From the NCBI GenBank assembly GCA_023954635.1, contig JAGSHI010000003.1, positions 1 through 64,000 of the forward strand: DNA of 64,000 nucleotides, in the 5' to 3' direction. Below are positions 47,884-56,082 of the stretch, piece by piece. A program made the position numbers and the translations under genes. Source of the DNA: Bacteriovoracaceae bacterium (GTDB lineage Bacteria > Bdellovibrionota > Bacteriovoracia > Bacteriovoracales > Bacteriovoracaceae). Below the pieces are notes generated by a model. The model did not search any database and had not been told where the DNA came from. It saw only the letters and a program-made list of their open reading frames with translations. Numbering within the stretch: the first letter of the stretch is position 1; each line of letters begins with the position of its first letter.

Positions 47884-48239
47884 GTGTGGTTCTCCTTGGG
47901 GGCTTTAGTTACTGACATGAAAATTGTAACCGTAAGGAGATGGGTTTGGCTATAACTTTAGCTAATACCAAACATTAGAAAAACTAATATAAAAAGACAA
48001 AATTAAAGTAAAACTTATTTAGTGAGTAACTCGAGAACCTCATAGGCATTGGCCCTACTTAAACACATAAGGCATGTAGCAAAAATGAAAAACATAATTT
48101 TGGCCATAAATGCTTGTGCTTCGTGTGGGAACATCAATTACTCCTAATTGTGGTGAACTAAATTTATGGCAAATATTGTTTTTAATGGCAAGCGAAAATA
48201 GTTTTGTCAGAGAGCTATAAATCATCTAATTTCAGCTAT
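47884..48239. other. Leader region between glnN and the PPTase gene
   Basis: This is the only gap above 300 bases between recognised long genes. It holds the glnN leader, a small minus-strand frame (48015-48134), and AT-rich sequence that should include the promoters of both flanking genes; no convincing -35/-10 pair or sigma-54 site was found. Confidence 0.5.
48015..48134 (-). CDS. Very small signal-peptide-like protein
   Basis: The frame encodes 39 residues. AGGAG lies exactly six bases before the ATG (48141-48145). From the internal Met10 the sequence MAKIMFFIFATCLMCLSRA continues NA, a textbook export signal, leaving only YEVLELLTK. It may be a tiny secreted or membrane peptide, or a leader peptide for glnN downstream. 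It is too short for homology to help; coding status rests on the site and composition. Confidence 0.45.
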   Translation of the reverse strand: MFPHEAQAFMAKIMFFIFATCLMCLSRANAYEVLELLTK

Positions 48240-48836
48240 ATGAAAAGGCCAAATTGGAAAATTAAGACCTGCAAAGAGCCATCTAGTTGGTCCCTTGAGA
48301 GGAAAAACTTTAAACCTGCCTCTTGTCAGCACCAAGCTTCCAGAGAAGCACTAGCTGAGTTGTTGAAAGATTTGGGAACCTTTGTGTCTGCCAACTCCAT
48401 TAAACTTATCAATTTTTCTAAAGTGGAAGGAGTTAATGATTACATTGTGAGCCTAAGTCACACGTCTCCTCATTTTGGGGCAGCTGTCATTGGCAATACC
48501 GAAGAATTATTAAGTGTAGGTATTGATCTTGAAAAAGCTGATAGGAAAATGAAACTGACAAGCGGACATCACTACCTAAACCCAGGTGATGACCCCCATC
48601 TCCATGAACATCTGTTAAAAGCATGGTGTTTAAAAGAAGCGGCCTTTAAGGCATGGAATCCCTTTTGGGATGAAATAGAAATGAAAAAAAGTTTTGTTTT
48701 AAAAGACTTAGATGTTCGAGGGAATCGTTTTTATCTTAAAGAAAGTGATCTTCCTTTAGGATATGTCGAAATCAATGAGGAAGAGTTTGATGGCCAGAGC
48801 TTTTATATAACACTGGCCTGGGTCGAAGTTACTTAA
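48240..48836 (+). CDS. 4'-phosphopantetheinyl transferase family protein
   Basis: The protein carries the Sfp-type motifs: SLSHTSPHFGAAVI, the metal-binding GIDLEKADR, and the helix WCLKEAAFKAW (WxxKEAxxK). Such enzymes attach the CoA-derived arm to acyl, peptidyl or aryl carrier proteins. At about 198 residues it is in the Sfp/EntD range. No carrier protein or synthase gene is near, so its target is unknown. The ATG at 48240 is used; TTG at 48204 is an alternative, and neither has a strong ribosome binding site. Confidence 0.82.
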   Translation: MKRPNWKIKTCKEPSSWSLERKNFKPASCQHQASREALAELLKDLGTFVSANSIKLINFSKVEGVNDYIVSLSHTSPHFGAAVIGNTEELLSVGIDLEKADRKMKLTSGHHYLNPGDDPHLHEHLLKAWCLKEAAFKAWNPFWDEIEMKKSFVLKDLDVRGNRFYLKESDLPLGYVEINEEEFDGQSFYITLAWVEVT

Positions 48837-49362
48837 CGTTTATCTTGAACCATAAGAAATTAGATATCGTTTCAAAGTTAAAGACAAAGGCCCTTGTTGT
48901 GCCTTTTGATAATTCAAGAACAAGGTCGGTCTTAGCGTCTTTACTATGAGTAAGAATCAAAAGGGAATCGCCTAGGCTTAACTCTAGTTTCTTAATTCTA
49001 AACTGACATAGGTTTTTATAAGAAATATGATCGACGCCATCCAAATTTAGCTGACCTCTTTCTGTGAGCTCCATTAATTTATATTCGAATCTGCTGTCTG
49101 TTGAATAATCTAGCGAGTAGTACCCATTGAAATTGCTAGTCGTCCAATTGTTCAATGTATAGACGTGAGGATAATGAACAATATCTCCACGAACATACCT
49201 TGCTTCCTTACAAAGAGTATTATCAGAAGTTGACTCTACCTCAACGTTTAATTGAACCAATGTTTCGGTATCAATATCTCCATTGATTGATAAATATGGC
49301 AGTGCAAAAGCATTAGAGCTAAAAATGAATGCTAGGACAAGAGATGAGAGCAAAATCTTCAT
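48829..49362 (-). CDS. Exported protein of unknown function
   Basis: The 177-residue product has a signal peptide (MKILLSSLVLAFIFSSNAFA) and a beta-rich mature domain with two cysteines (LCKEARYV, LCQFRIKK) that could pair. It recalls small exported proteins common in Bdellovibrionota but matches no family I know. Its end overlaps the convergent PPTase gene by 8 bases. Confidence 0.68.
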   Translation of the reverse strand: MKILLSSLVLAFIFSSNAFALPYLSINGDIDTETLVQLNVEVESTSDNTLCKEARYVRGDIVHYPHVYTLNNWTTSNFNGYYSLDYSTDSRFEYKLMELTERGQLNLDGVDHISYKNLCQFRIKKLELSLGDSLLILTHSKDAKTDLVLELSKGTTRAFVFNFETISNFLWFKINVK

Positions 49363-49536
49363 ATTGGTAATATCCTCGTATTTTGGTTGGTCAATATATA
49401 GAAAAATCTACATCCTTTGTCATTAGGACTTTTTAACACGTCGCATTTACAACATTCCAAGTATTTACATCTCAGATGTCAGACATGTTTATTTGATTTT
49501 CTTTGTCAGTCTTTATACAAATTCAGGAACAAAATT

Positions 49537-50466
49537 ATGAAAAATATTATTACACTTTGCATTCTTGGACTCATGACATCAACGGCCTTTGCCAATGACG
49601 TCAGACTCATTGCTGAAAAATTCGACTACGAAGGCGGATTCAGTATTCCTGTTTATGAACACTGCAAAGAGAAAGGTTATATTCGTCCCTTAAACCCTCA
49701 TCGTAAAAAATGTGTTGGCCTATTTGGAAGCCTTAGGGGTTGGAGTCCAGGCTCGTGTCGCCCTGAAAATGTTAGATCATATTTCCTTAAAAAACCTGCA
49801 CTACAATTTAATATTTTTAACCTTGGACACGAGAAGTTCTTTCATAAAATAGAATATATCAAGACTAAAGGTTATCTCATTAAATACATTCCTCTCAATG
49901 AGCAGAGTATGCCAATCGACTCTAGAGAATGGGAAGAAAAGTTTGATATTCCTGATTGTTCTCATTCTGAAATTCTTCTACATCACGAAATGGTTCAACA
50001 TTTAAAAGCAACTCCTCAACAAGTAATGCTTTTTTCAGCTCTCCACCAAAATGGAGTAAGAGTCATTGATAAAGAAACATTTACTATTAAAGACATCATG
50101 AATGGCAAACCATATGAGTTTCAAGGATTAGGTTATTCTCCTCAAGCAAAATTATGGTATCGCTCTCCAAACTGTAAAAAAGGAAACTTAGTTTCAGTTG
50201 ACCCAGGTCAATTGTATCAATACTTAAGAAACTTAGGTGGCGAGGGAACAGGTTCAGGTAGAACAATTGGTGGCGAAGGAAGTGGCTCCGGTCTTGTAAA
50301 AGTAAATATGAATTTAAGTACTAGTGACTTTAAAGATTTGCGTTTTGAGCCAAATGATTATGAAAGAACCATGGGTCTAAAACCAAGATATTATGAATAT
50401 ATTAAAGAAGGTAAAGATATCCCTAACCATTTAATCAGTGTTGGCTGTCAGGAGGGGAATAAATGA
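49537..50466 (+). CDS. Exported cysteine-containing protein paired with an HTH regulator
   Basis: The start at 49537 has AGGA seven bases upstream and gives a clean signal peptide (MKNIITLCILGLMTSTAFA); an upstream in-frame start at 49417 would bury it. The 309-residue product has seven cysteines in the mature part (EHCKEKG, KKCVG, GSCRPE, PDCSHS, NCKKG, GCQEG) and a glycine-rich double motif GGEGTGSG / GGEGSGSG near residue 250. Function is unknown. Its stop overlaps the HTH gene start by 4 bases. Confidence 0.72.
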   Translation: MKNIITLCILGLMTSTAFANDVRLIAEKFDYEGGFSIPVYEHCKEKGYIRPLNPHRKKCVGLFGSLRGWSPGSCRPENVRSYFLKKPALQFNIFNLGHEKFFHKIEYIKTKGYLIKYIPLNEQSMPIDSREWEEKFDIPDCSHSEILLHHEMVQHLKATPQQVMLFSALHQNGVRVIDKETFTIKDIMNGKPYEFQGLGYSPQAKLWYRSPNCKKGNLVSVDPGQLYQYLRNLGGEGTGSGRTIGGEGSGSGLVKVNMNLSTSDFKDLRFEPNDYERTMGLKPRYYEYIKEGKDIPNHLISVGCQEGNK

Positions 50467-51278
50467 GTGCGTTAAACAACAACCTCATTCTTAATCAACT
50501 CCAAGATAGCGTGTTATCTTACTTAGGTAGAAATAAAAATATTTCTCTGAATGGACTCTCGAAAAGATGTTCAATAAGTGAACCTACTCTTCGAAGAATT
50601 AAAAATGGTCAGATTAAAACTCTCCCAACGCTAACAACTATTATTGATCTTCTCTGTAGCCTCAATAAAGTTGATAAAATCCCAGAGCTGATTGAGATAT
50701 ATAAAGAAACACCTATTGGTGCTTTCTTAAATGAACACTTCTCTGTTTTGGCCAGTGGTGATTACTCTTATGAATTTAATCAAGAGTTAGATGAATCACT
50801 AAGGGATAATATTTCTTATCTTATTTTTAAATTGAGTTGTAATACTTCAGGTGTGACTCATACCAAGATTAAAGAAATGTTCGGGAAGCACGGGACCGAC
50901 AAACTCGAAGTTCTTGAAAAGAAAAACCTCATCAAAAAAGAAAGTGACGGGGAAACATACAAAACTGCGATAGAGGCCTTTTCTCTTGGGCATGAACATT
51001 TTGTTGAGCATTTCAAAGCAGTTGCTGACTTTATTAAGACTGGAGAGATCGGTCCTAAGAAAAATAACTTATTTTACAATTTTTCTGAGTCTGTAAACGA
51101 AAAAGGTATGCGAGAAATTCTTCAGATCCAAAGGCTGGCATTGAAGAAGATTGCAAAAGTTCTCAATGATAAAGAGTATACTGGAGAGATTCCTCTTTTT
51201 GTTTTATCGGCCATCGATACTCTTGATCTTCCTCAACAAGAGGAAGACTCCGCAAAGTCAAAACCTACCCTTCACTGA
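50463..51278 (+). CDS. HTH regulator with DUF4423-like C-terminus
   Basis: The 271-residue protein has an N-terminal helix-turn-helix of the XRE type (ISLNGLSKRCSISEPTLRRIKNGQ) and a helical C-terminal half whose spacing resembles the DUF4423/TIGR02147 group known from Bdellovibrio and Fibrobacter. No membrane segment is present, so it acts on DNA in the cytoplasm. The 4-base overlap with the exported-protein gene suggests it regulates that operon or responds to the same cue. It overlaps the convergent M61 gene by 7 bases. Confidence 0.72.
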   Translation: MSALNNNLILNQLQDSVLSYLGRNKNISLNGLSKRCSISEPTLRRIKNGQIKTLPTLTTIIDLLCSLNKVDKIPELIEIYKETPIGAFLNEHFSVLASGDYSYEFNQELDESLRDNISYLIFKLSCNTSGVTHTKIKEMFGKHGTDKLEVLEKKNLIKKESDGETYKTAIEAFSLGHEHFVEHFKAVADFIKTGEIGPKKNNLFYNFSESVNEKGMREILQIQRLALKKIAKVLNDKEYTGEIPLFVLSAIDTLDLPQQEEDSAKSKPTLH

Positions 51279-53005
51279 CGCCCCAATAAGGTTCTAGCGG
51301 CTAGTCCTTCATCCTTTATTTTAACTTCTGAAAGTTTTCGAGGCGTCTTCCCTGGTATGACATCTATATTGTGAAGTACATCTAATCTAGAGATAGTAAA
51401 AGAATAAGAAGTATCAACATTTAAAATTTTAGGAAGATCTTTATATCTATCTTTTAAAACTCTCATTCCGTCGATAGCAAGTATTTCATCGCCAGCATTT
51501 AAACCGGACTTATATGCAGGAGAATCGAGTACAACATTATCGATGACAATTCTATCACCCTTAAATGAGCAGTTTGTTCCTAACCACGATGATGATTCGT
51601 TTTCTGTCCAAACAAACTCAAAACCCATCTTAGAACAAAGCTCTTCATAGTCCACTTCTTCTGTTGTTTGAATCATATTTTCAAACTTTTTCCTGATCTC
51701 TGAGTCTCCGACTTCTTCAATCATTGAATAAACTTCTGACGCTTCCATCCCCTCCTTAGGGTTTTCTAAATAACGATCCCAAAGTTTGGAAAGTAAATCA
51801 TTGATTCCACTTTTCTTTTCGTAGAGAAGAATATTGAGAGCGAAAAAAACAAGTCCACCTTTAAGATAATAGCTAATGGAGCTATTTTTGGAGTTTTCAT
51901 CTGGACGGTAGAGCTTAATCCAGGCATTAAAGGAAGAATCTTCGAGACTATGAAATTTCTTTCCAGGAATACTGAAGTAAGCATTAAAGTTATCCTTCAT
52001 CATTTCGGCATATTCAGGCAGGGTCACTAACCCGGCCCTTAGAACAAGAAGCTGGTCCATAAAGCTAGTTAACCCTTCAGTTAACCAATGCATACGAGTA
52101 AGACCTTCATTTACATAATCAAAAGGCCCTAACTCTTTAGGACGAATTCTTTTAACGTTCCAAGTATGAAAATATTCATGAGCGACTAACTCTAGCCATC
52201 GAACGTAGCCTTTTCTTTCATTCATTTTTAAACTATCAAAATGTAGAGCTGTAGAATTACAGTGTTCTAAGCCGCCAAACTTCCCTGGTAAGAAGTGAGT
52301 AATAAAGGTGTATTTCTCTTCGTAAGGCATTCCACCCATTAGTTCACTTACATGTTCTACAATAGTTTTAATATCCGCTTTAATATTTTCTTTATGTTTG
52401 ATGAGTGGCCCATAAAAAGCGAGTTCATGAGGTTTATCGTTGACCATAAATCCATCAGTTTCATGGCAACCAATTTCAATTGGAGCATCGATAAAAAGGT
52501 CATAATCAGGAGCTTCGTATTTAAAAACTTCTCGCTTCTCACTTATATCTTTTAAGCCCGTAGAAACTTTACTCCAAAGTGGTGGAAATTCGAGCTCTAA
52601 AGTTGGATTCAATAAGTTATGTTCTAAAACACCCATAAAAACAGATGGGCCATGAATAAAGGCATGACTTTCATCAATATGCGAAGTCCTCACAGTTAGC
52701 TCATGGCAGTAGATTTCGTATTCGACACTAAATTCACTGTCACACTTACCAAATTCAGGATGATCGAAATCTAGCTTCCATTGGCCCTTATGAATTTGCT
52801 CAAAATAAAGTTGCTTACCAGATGCATCAAAAAACTTAAACCAACGAACATTTCTGGCATACTCACGCATCAGATAACTACCAGGAGACCAAGAAGGGAG
52901 AAAGAACGTTAAATAACGCTCATTGGCAGGACGCTTCCCAGTGATAATGACGCGTGCCAAATGGTTAGTTGGATTTTCAATTTTTAGCTTATATTCCAGT
53001 TGCAT
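51272..53005 (-). CDS. M61 family aminopeptidase with PDZ domain
   Basis: The 577-residue protein has an N-terminal beta domain, a gluzincin core with VAHEYFHTWNVKRIRP and a following TEGLTSFM glutamate region, and a C-terminal PDZ domain (GLNAGDEILAIDGMRV). This layout is that of M61 glycyl aminopeptidases. No signal peptide is visible, so it is likely cytoplasmic. Predicted roles are peptide trimming during prey breakdown (inference). It is divergent from the IscA-like gene. Confidence 0.9.
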   Translation of the reverse strand: MQLEYKLKIENPTNHLARVIITGKRPANERYLTFFLPSWSPGSYLMREYARNVRWFKFFDASGKQLYFEQIHKGQWKLDFDHPEFGKCDSEFSVEYEIYCHELTVRTSHIDESHAFIHGPSVFMGVLEHNLLNPTLELEFPPLWSKVSTGLKDISEKREVFKYEAPDYDLFIDAPIEIGCHETDGFMVNDKPHELAFYGPLIKHKENIKADIKTIVEHVSELMGGMPYEEKYTFITHFLPGKFGGLEHCNSTALHFDSLKMNERKGYVRWLELVAHEYFHTWNVKRIRPKELGPFDYVNEGLTRMHWLTEGLTSFMDQLLVLRAGLVTLPEYAEMMKDNFNAYFSIPGKKFHSLEDSSFNAWIKLYRPDENSKNSSISYYLKGGLVFFALNILLYEKKSGINDLLSKLWDRYLENPKEGMEASEVYSMIEEVGDSEIRKKFENMIQTTEEVDYEELCSKMGFEFVWTENESSSWLGTNCSFKGDRIVIDNVVLDSPAYKSGLNAGDEILAIDGMRVLKDRYKDLPKILNVDTSYSFTISRLDVLHNIDVIPGKTPRKLSEVKIKDEGLAARTLLGRQ

Positions 53006-53131
53006 GATTTGCCCTGCCTTGAGATAAATACTTGAAAAATTTAAGATGCTTAGGTACTAAACTATCTAGATTTTTAAAATGATTTTAGACATTTTGTACG
53101 GAATCTACAAGACACAAAAAAGAGACATCCA

Positions 53132-53572
53132 ATGAAATATAATGACCTAGCTGGTAATAACTACGAGAAAATAGACAGAAGCTTAGTTAAGGCCCCTGTC
53201 GTAGAATTAACTGAAAAAGCAAAAGAAGAGCTAAAACTCATCTTAGAAAATGACCATACTCTTGAAGGAAAATGGTTAAGAATTCTAGTCTCTGGAAAAG
53301 GCTGTGATGGTTTTGATTACTCAGTCGGATTTACAGAGTTTCAAAAAGATGACTTTCAAACTTTGATTAACCTTAAGACAGAGAAAGAAACCTATATCCT
53401 TATGGACCCTTTCACTGCGTACTATTTACAAAACTCTAATATCGATTATGTACAAGATTTTCAAAATGATCTTGAGGGGTTTGTTGTCAAAAACTTAAAT
53501 CAGGATGAGTTTACTGGGAAATTTTGGAAAACAGGACCAGAAAAAACACCTCCACTAATCAAACAAACTTAA
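53132..53572 (+). CDS. HesB/IscA-like protein lacking the C-terminal CxC
   Basis: The 146-residue protein follows the A-type carrier fold: VVELTEKAKEELKLIL, GKWLRILVSGKGCDGFDY and a strand reading YILMDPFTAYYL. Only the first cysteine (C58) of the usual three is present; the C-terminal CGC region is FTGKFWK, and no other cysteine exists in the protein. It therefore cannot carry an Fe-S cluster in the canonical way, though a single-cysteine dimer is conceivable. It is 16 bases upstream of the LysR gene. Confidence 0.78.
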   Translation: MKYNDLAGNNYEKIDRSLVKAPVVELTEKAKEELKLILENDHTLEGKWLRILVSGKGCDGFDYSVGFTEFQKDDFQTLINLKTEKETYILMDPFTAYYLQNSNIDYVQDFQNDLEGFVVKNLNQDEFTGKFWKTGPEKTPPLIKQT

Positions 53573-53588
53573 GTCTGTCGGAGACTAA

Positions 53589-54401
53589 ATGGATTATCGT
53601 TACGTAAAAGCATTTATATTAACGGCAAGGAATTCCAGTTTTTCCAAGGCCGCAGAAGAGCTAAAAATTGCACAGTCAGCTGTAAGTAGACAAATAAAGT
53701 TACTTGAAGAGTCAGTTGGAGAAGAACTCATTATCAGGTCTTCAAAGAAAGTTCTTCTTACTCAAAAAGGGAAAGAGCTCTACATAGCAGCTCAACACTT
53801 TGATCAACTTAGTTCAGATATATTTGAAAAAGAAGATAATCGAGAGATTAGAGTTGGAATTTTACAAGGCCTGCTAAAAAATTGGTTTAATCCTATCCTC
53901 TTAAAATTTTACAAGAAATATAATAGAAATATAACGATTGAAGTCGGTGGTCAGCACGACCTAAGAAAAGGTCTTGAGAATGGTCTTTACGACCTCATCT
54001 TTACCACGGAAAATATTCAATCCGATTTAATTTCATCATTAAAGTTATTTGATGAAAAACTTATCCTAGTTAGTAAGGAAGAAGTTAATCGAAAAAAGCT
54101 TAGTGACTATAGGTGGATCGTCTATTCAAACGAAGATAACTTATTCAAGCTCTCTAAGAAAACGAGTAGTCAGATTATCAAGGTTGAGTCTATTTCAACC
54201 ATAGAGAACTTAGTAAGAAATAATGTAGGAATTGCTATTCTTCCTGAACATGTTCTTAAAAAGTCTGAAAATCTTGTTGTTCAGGATGTTTCTCAACTAG
54301 ATAAATCTGAAATTTATATGGCCACGTTAAGTTACAAAACAATGCCTGCTCATATCAATGAACTCGTAGATGTTGTAAAAAAGTCTCTCCAGAGCTCTTA
54401 A
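53589..54401 (+). CDS. LysR-family transcriptional regulator
   Basis: The N-terminal 60 residues are a typical LysR winged helix (YVKAFILTARNSSFSKAAEEL, IAQSAVSRQIKLLEE). A shortened effector domain follows, 270 residues in all against the usual 290-310. The effector is unknown. The Na/Pi transporter begins one base after its stop, so it may be cotranscribed with, or control, that gene. Confidence 0.9.
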   Translation: MDYRYVKAFILTARNSSFSKAAEELKIAQSAVSRQIKLLEESVGEELIIRSSKKVLLTQKGKELYIAAQHFDQLSSDIFEKEDNREIRVGILQGLLKNWFNPILLKFYKKYNRNITIEVGGQHDLRKGLENGLYDLIFTTENIQSDLISSLKLFDEKLILVSKEEVNRKKLSDYRWIVYSNEDNLFKLSKKTSSQIIKVESISTIENLVRNNVGIAILPEHVLKKSENLVVQDVSQLDKSEIYMATLSYKTMPAHINELVDVVKKSLQSS

Positions 54402-54402
54402 A

Positions 54403-56082
54403 GTGAATAAAACTTTCGATTTATATCTACTCATTGCTGGACTCGGTCTCTTCTTGTACGGAATGAATCTTTTAGAAGATTCATTAAAGAAACTCGCTGG
54501 CCCTAATTTAAAAAAGTTTTTAAAAAATAATACCAAAACTCCCCTTCGAGGTATTCTTAGTGGGACATTTATCACCTGTATACTTCAGTCGAGTTCTCTT
54601 GTTTCATTAATGGTTTTAGCTTTCGTTGGCGCAGGCCTTATGGCGATGGAGAATGCTGTTGGTGTCATACTAGGCGCAAATCTCGGAACAACAATAACAG
54701 GATGGATATTTTCACTTATTGGTTTCAAACTTAATATAAAGGCCTTTGCTTTTGTTATCCTAGGTATCGGCGCGTTTACAAACACCTTATTTCCAAATAA
54801 ACGTAAAGTTAAATACTTTTCCCTAACTTTAATTGGTATAGCCCTTCTTTTTATGGGTCTAGACTTTATGAAGTCTAGTATTGCAGTACTAGCAGAGCAG
54901 TTCGATATTACTCAATATGTCAGTATGGGACCGCTAGGCTTCTTTGTCGTGGGGTTCATACTTACAGCAATTATACAAAGTTCATCTGCATCGATGGTAA
55001 TAACTCTCTCTGCTTTAAATGCGAAAATGATAACATTTGATGCTGCTGCTGGGATGGTCATAGGTTCAGACCTGGGGACAACACTGACGGTATTTCTAGG
55101 CACGATAAATGCCTCAGGAGACAAGAAACGTGTAGCGATGTCTCACTTTCTCTTTAATCTGATTACCGATTTATTAGCATTAATTCTTCTCTACCCATTA
55201 CTCTCGATGATTAGTCTCTTAGGAGTTACTGACCCTCTTATTGGGATCGTATTATTTCATACAAGTTTTAACATTATTGGAATAACCCTCTTTTTTCCTT
55301 TTATTGGTCACTTTTCACGTTTTTTAAAAAACAAGTTTTCTGAAAAAAAAGAATCTTATGTTTTTTATATTCAAAATCTAGATAAAAATCAAACAACAGA
55401 CATGACTGAAGAAGTAACAACTAAAGAAGTAGAACTTTTTATTCAAAGAACAGTATTACTTGTGATTCACTTTCTTAAATTTCAAAAAAGGATCAGTCTA
55501 CCTTTTGAATTACCAGAAAATTCACTCAGTCCCCTAGGAACTTCAGCTTCATATAGGAACTTAAAAAATGCAGAGGGAGAAATTCTTAGTTTTTGTTTAG
55601 GAACAATGGCCTCATCTGAAATTCCAGAAGAGTCTGCAAGAAGACTTACTTCTCTCATCGATTCAACAAGAAGGGCCGGTAATGCCCTCAAGAATATTAA
55701 AGACATATCTGAAAATGTAAATGAGATCGAATCGATACTTGATACCGAGTTACAAAGAGTTTATGTCAATATCTCGAAGTCTATGATCAATGTTTTAGAA
55801 GACGTTTTAAGTTTACTAACGGAAACTGACCCTCTAATGGTAAAGAGCAAAGCGAATGCTTTAGAGTTAAAGTGTATGTCTGAAAGACGTGTTCTTTTTG
55901 ATCAAATTTATAAAGTTATTACTACTTCAGATCTAGAAACATCCCTCTCTTCAACTCTTCTCAACTTAGTACGAGAAGTATTTGGATCCTTTAAACAACT
56001 GACGAGGTCATGGGAAATGTTGATTCTTGGTGATTTAGAGTGGAAAGATGGAGAACCTATAGACAGTTCTTTCTTCCGCTAA
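54403..56082 (+). CDS. Na/Pi cotransporter family protein with PhoU-like C-terminus
   Basis: The 559-residue protein has the duplicated QSSS transport motifs (ILQSSSLVSLMV and IIQSSSASMVIT), each followed by GANLGTT or GSDLGTT, in an N-terminal membrane half of about 310 residues. A helical PhoU-like cytoplasmic region follows. YjbB/NptA-type proteins move phosphate with sodium. The start is GTG, one base past the LysR stop. Its end overlaps the convergent lipoprotein gene by 26 bases. Confidence 0.92.
   Translation: MNKTFDLYLLIAGLGLFLYGMNLLEDSLKKLAGPNLKKFLKNNTKTPLRGILSGTFITCILQSSSLVSLMVLAFVGAGLMAMENAVGVILGANLGTTITGWIFSLIGFKLNIKAFAFVILGIGAFTNTLFPNKRKVKYFSLTLIGIALLFMGLDFMKSSIAVLAEQFDITQYVSMGPLGFFVVGFILTAIIQSSSASMVITLSALNAKMITFDAAAGMVIGSDLGTTLTVFLGTINASGDKKRVAMSHFLFNLITDLLALILLYPLLSMISLLGVTDPLIGIVLFHTSFNIIGITLFFPFIGHFSRFLKNKFSEKKESYVFYIQNLDKNQTTDMTEEVTTKEVELFIQRTVLLVIHFLKFQKRISLPFELPENSLSPLGTSASYRNLKNAEGEILSFCLGTMASSEIPEESARRLTSLIDSTRRAGNALKNIKDISENVNEIESILDTELQRVYVNISKSMINVLEDVLSLLTETDPLMVKSKANALELKCMSERRVLFDQIYKVITTSDLETSLSSTLLNLVREVFGSFKQLTRSWEMLILGDLEWKDGEPIDSSFFR

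Noticed and set aside
47884-48014. Sigma-54 promoter before glnN
   Set aside because: No GG-N10-GC element was found on the minus strand.
49417-49536. Longer start for the exported protein at 49537
   Set aside because: It would place 40 residues before a textbook signal peptide that has its own ribosome binding site.
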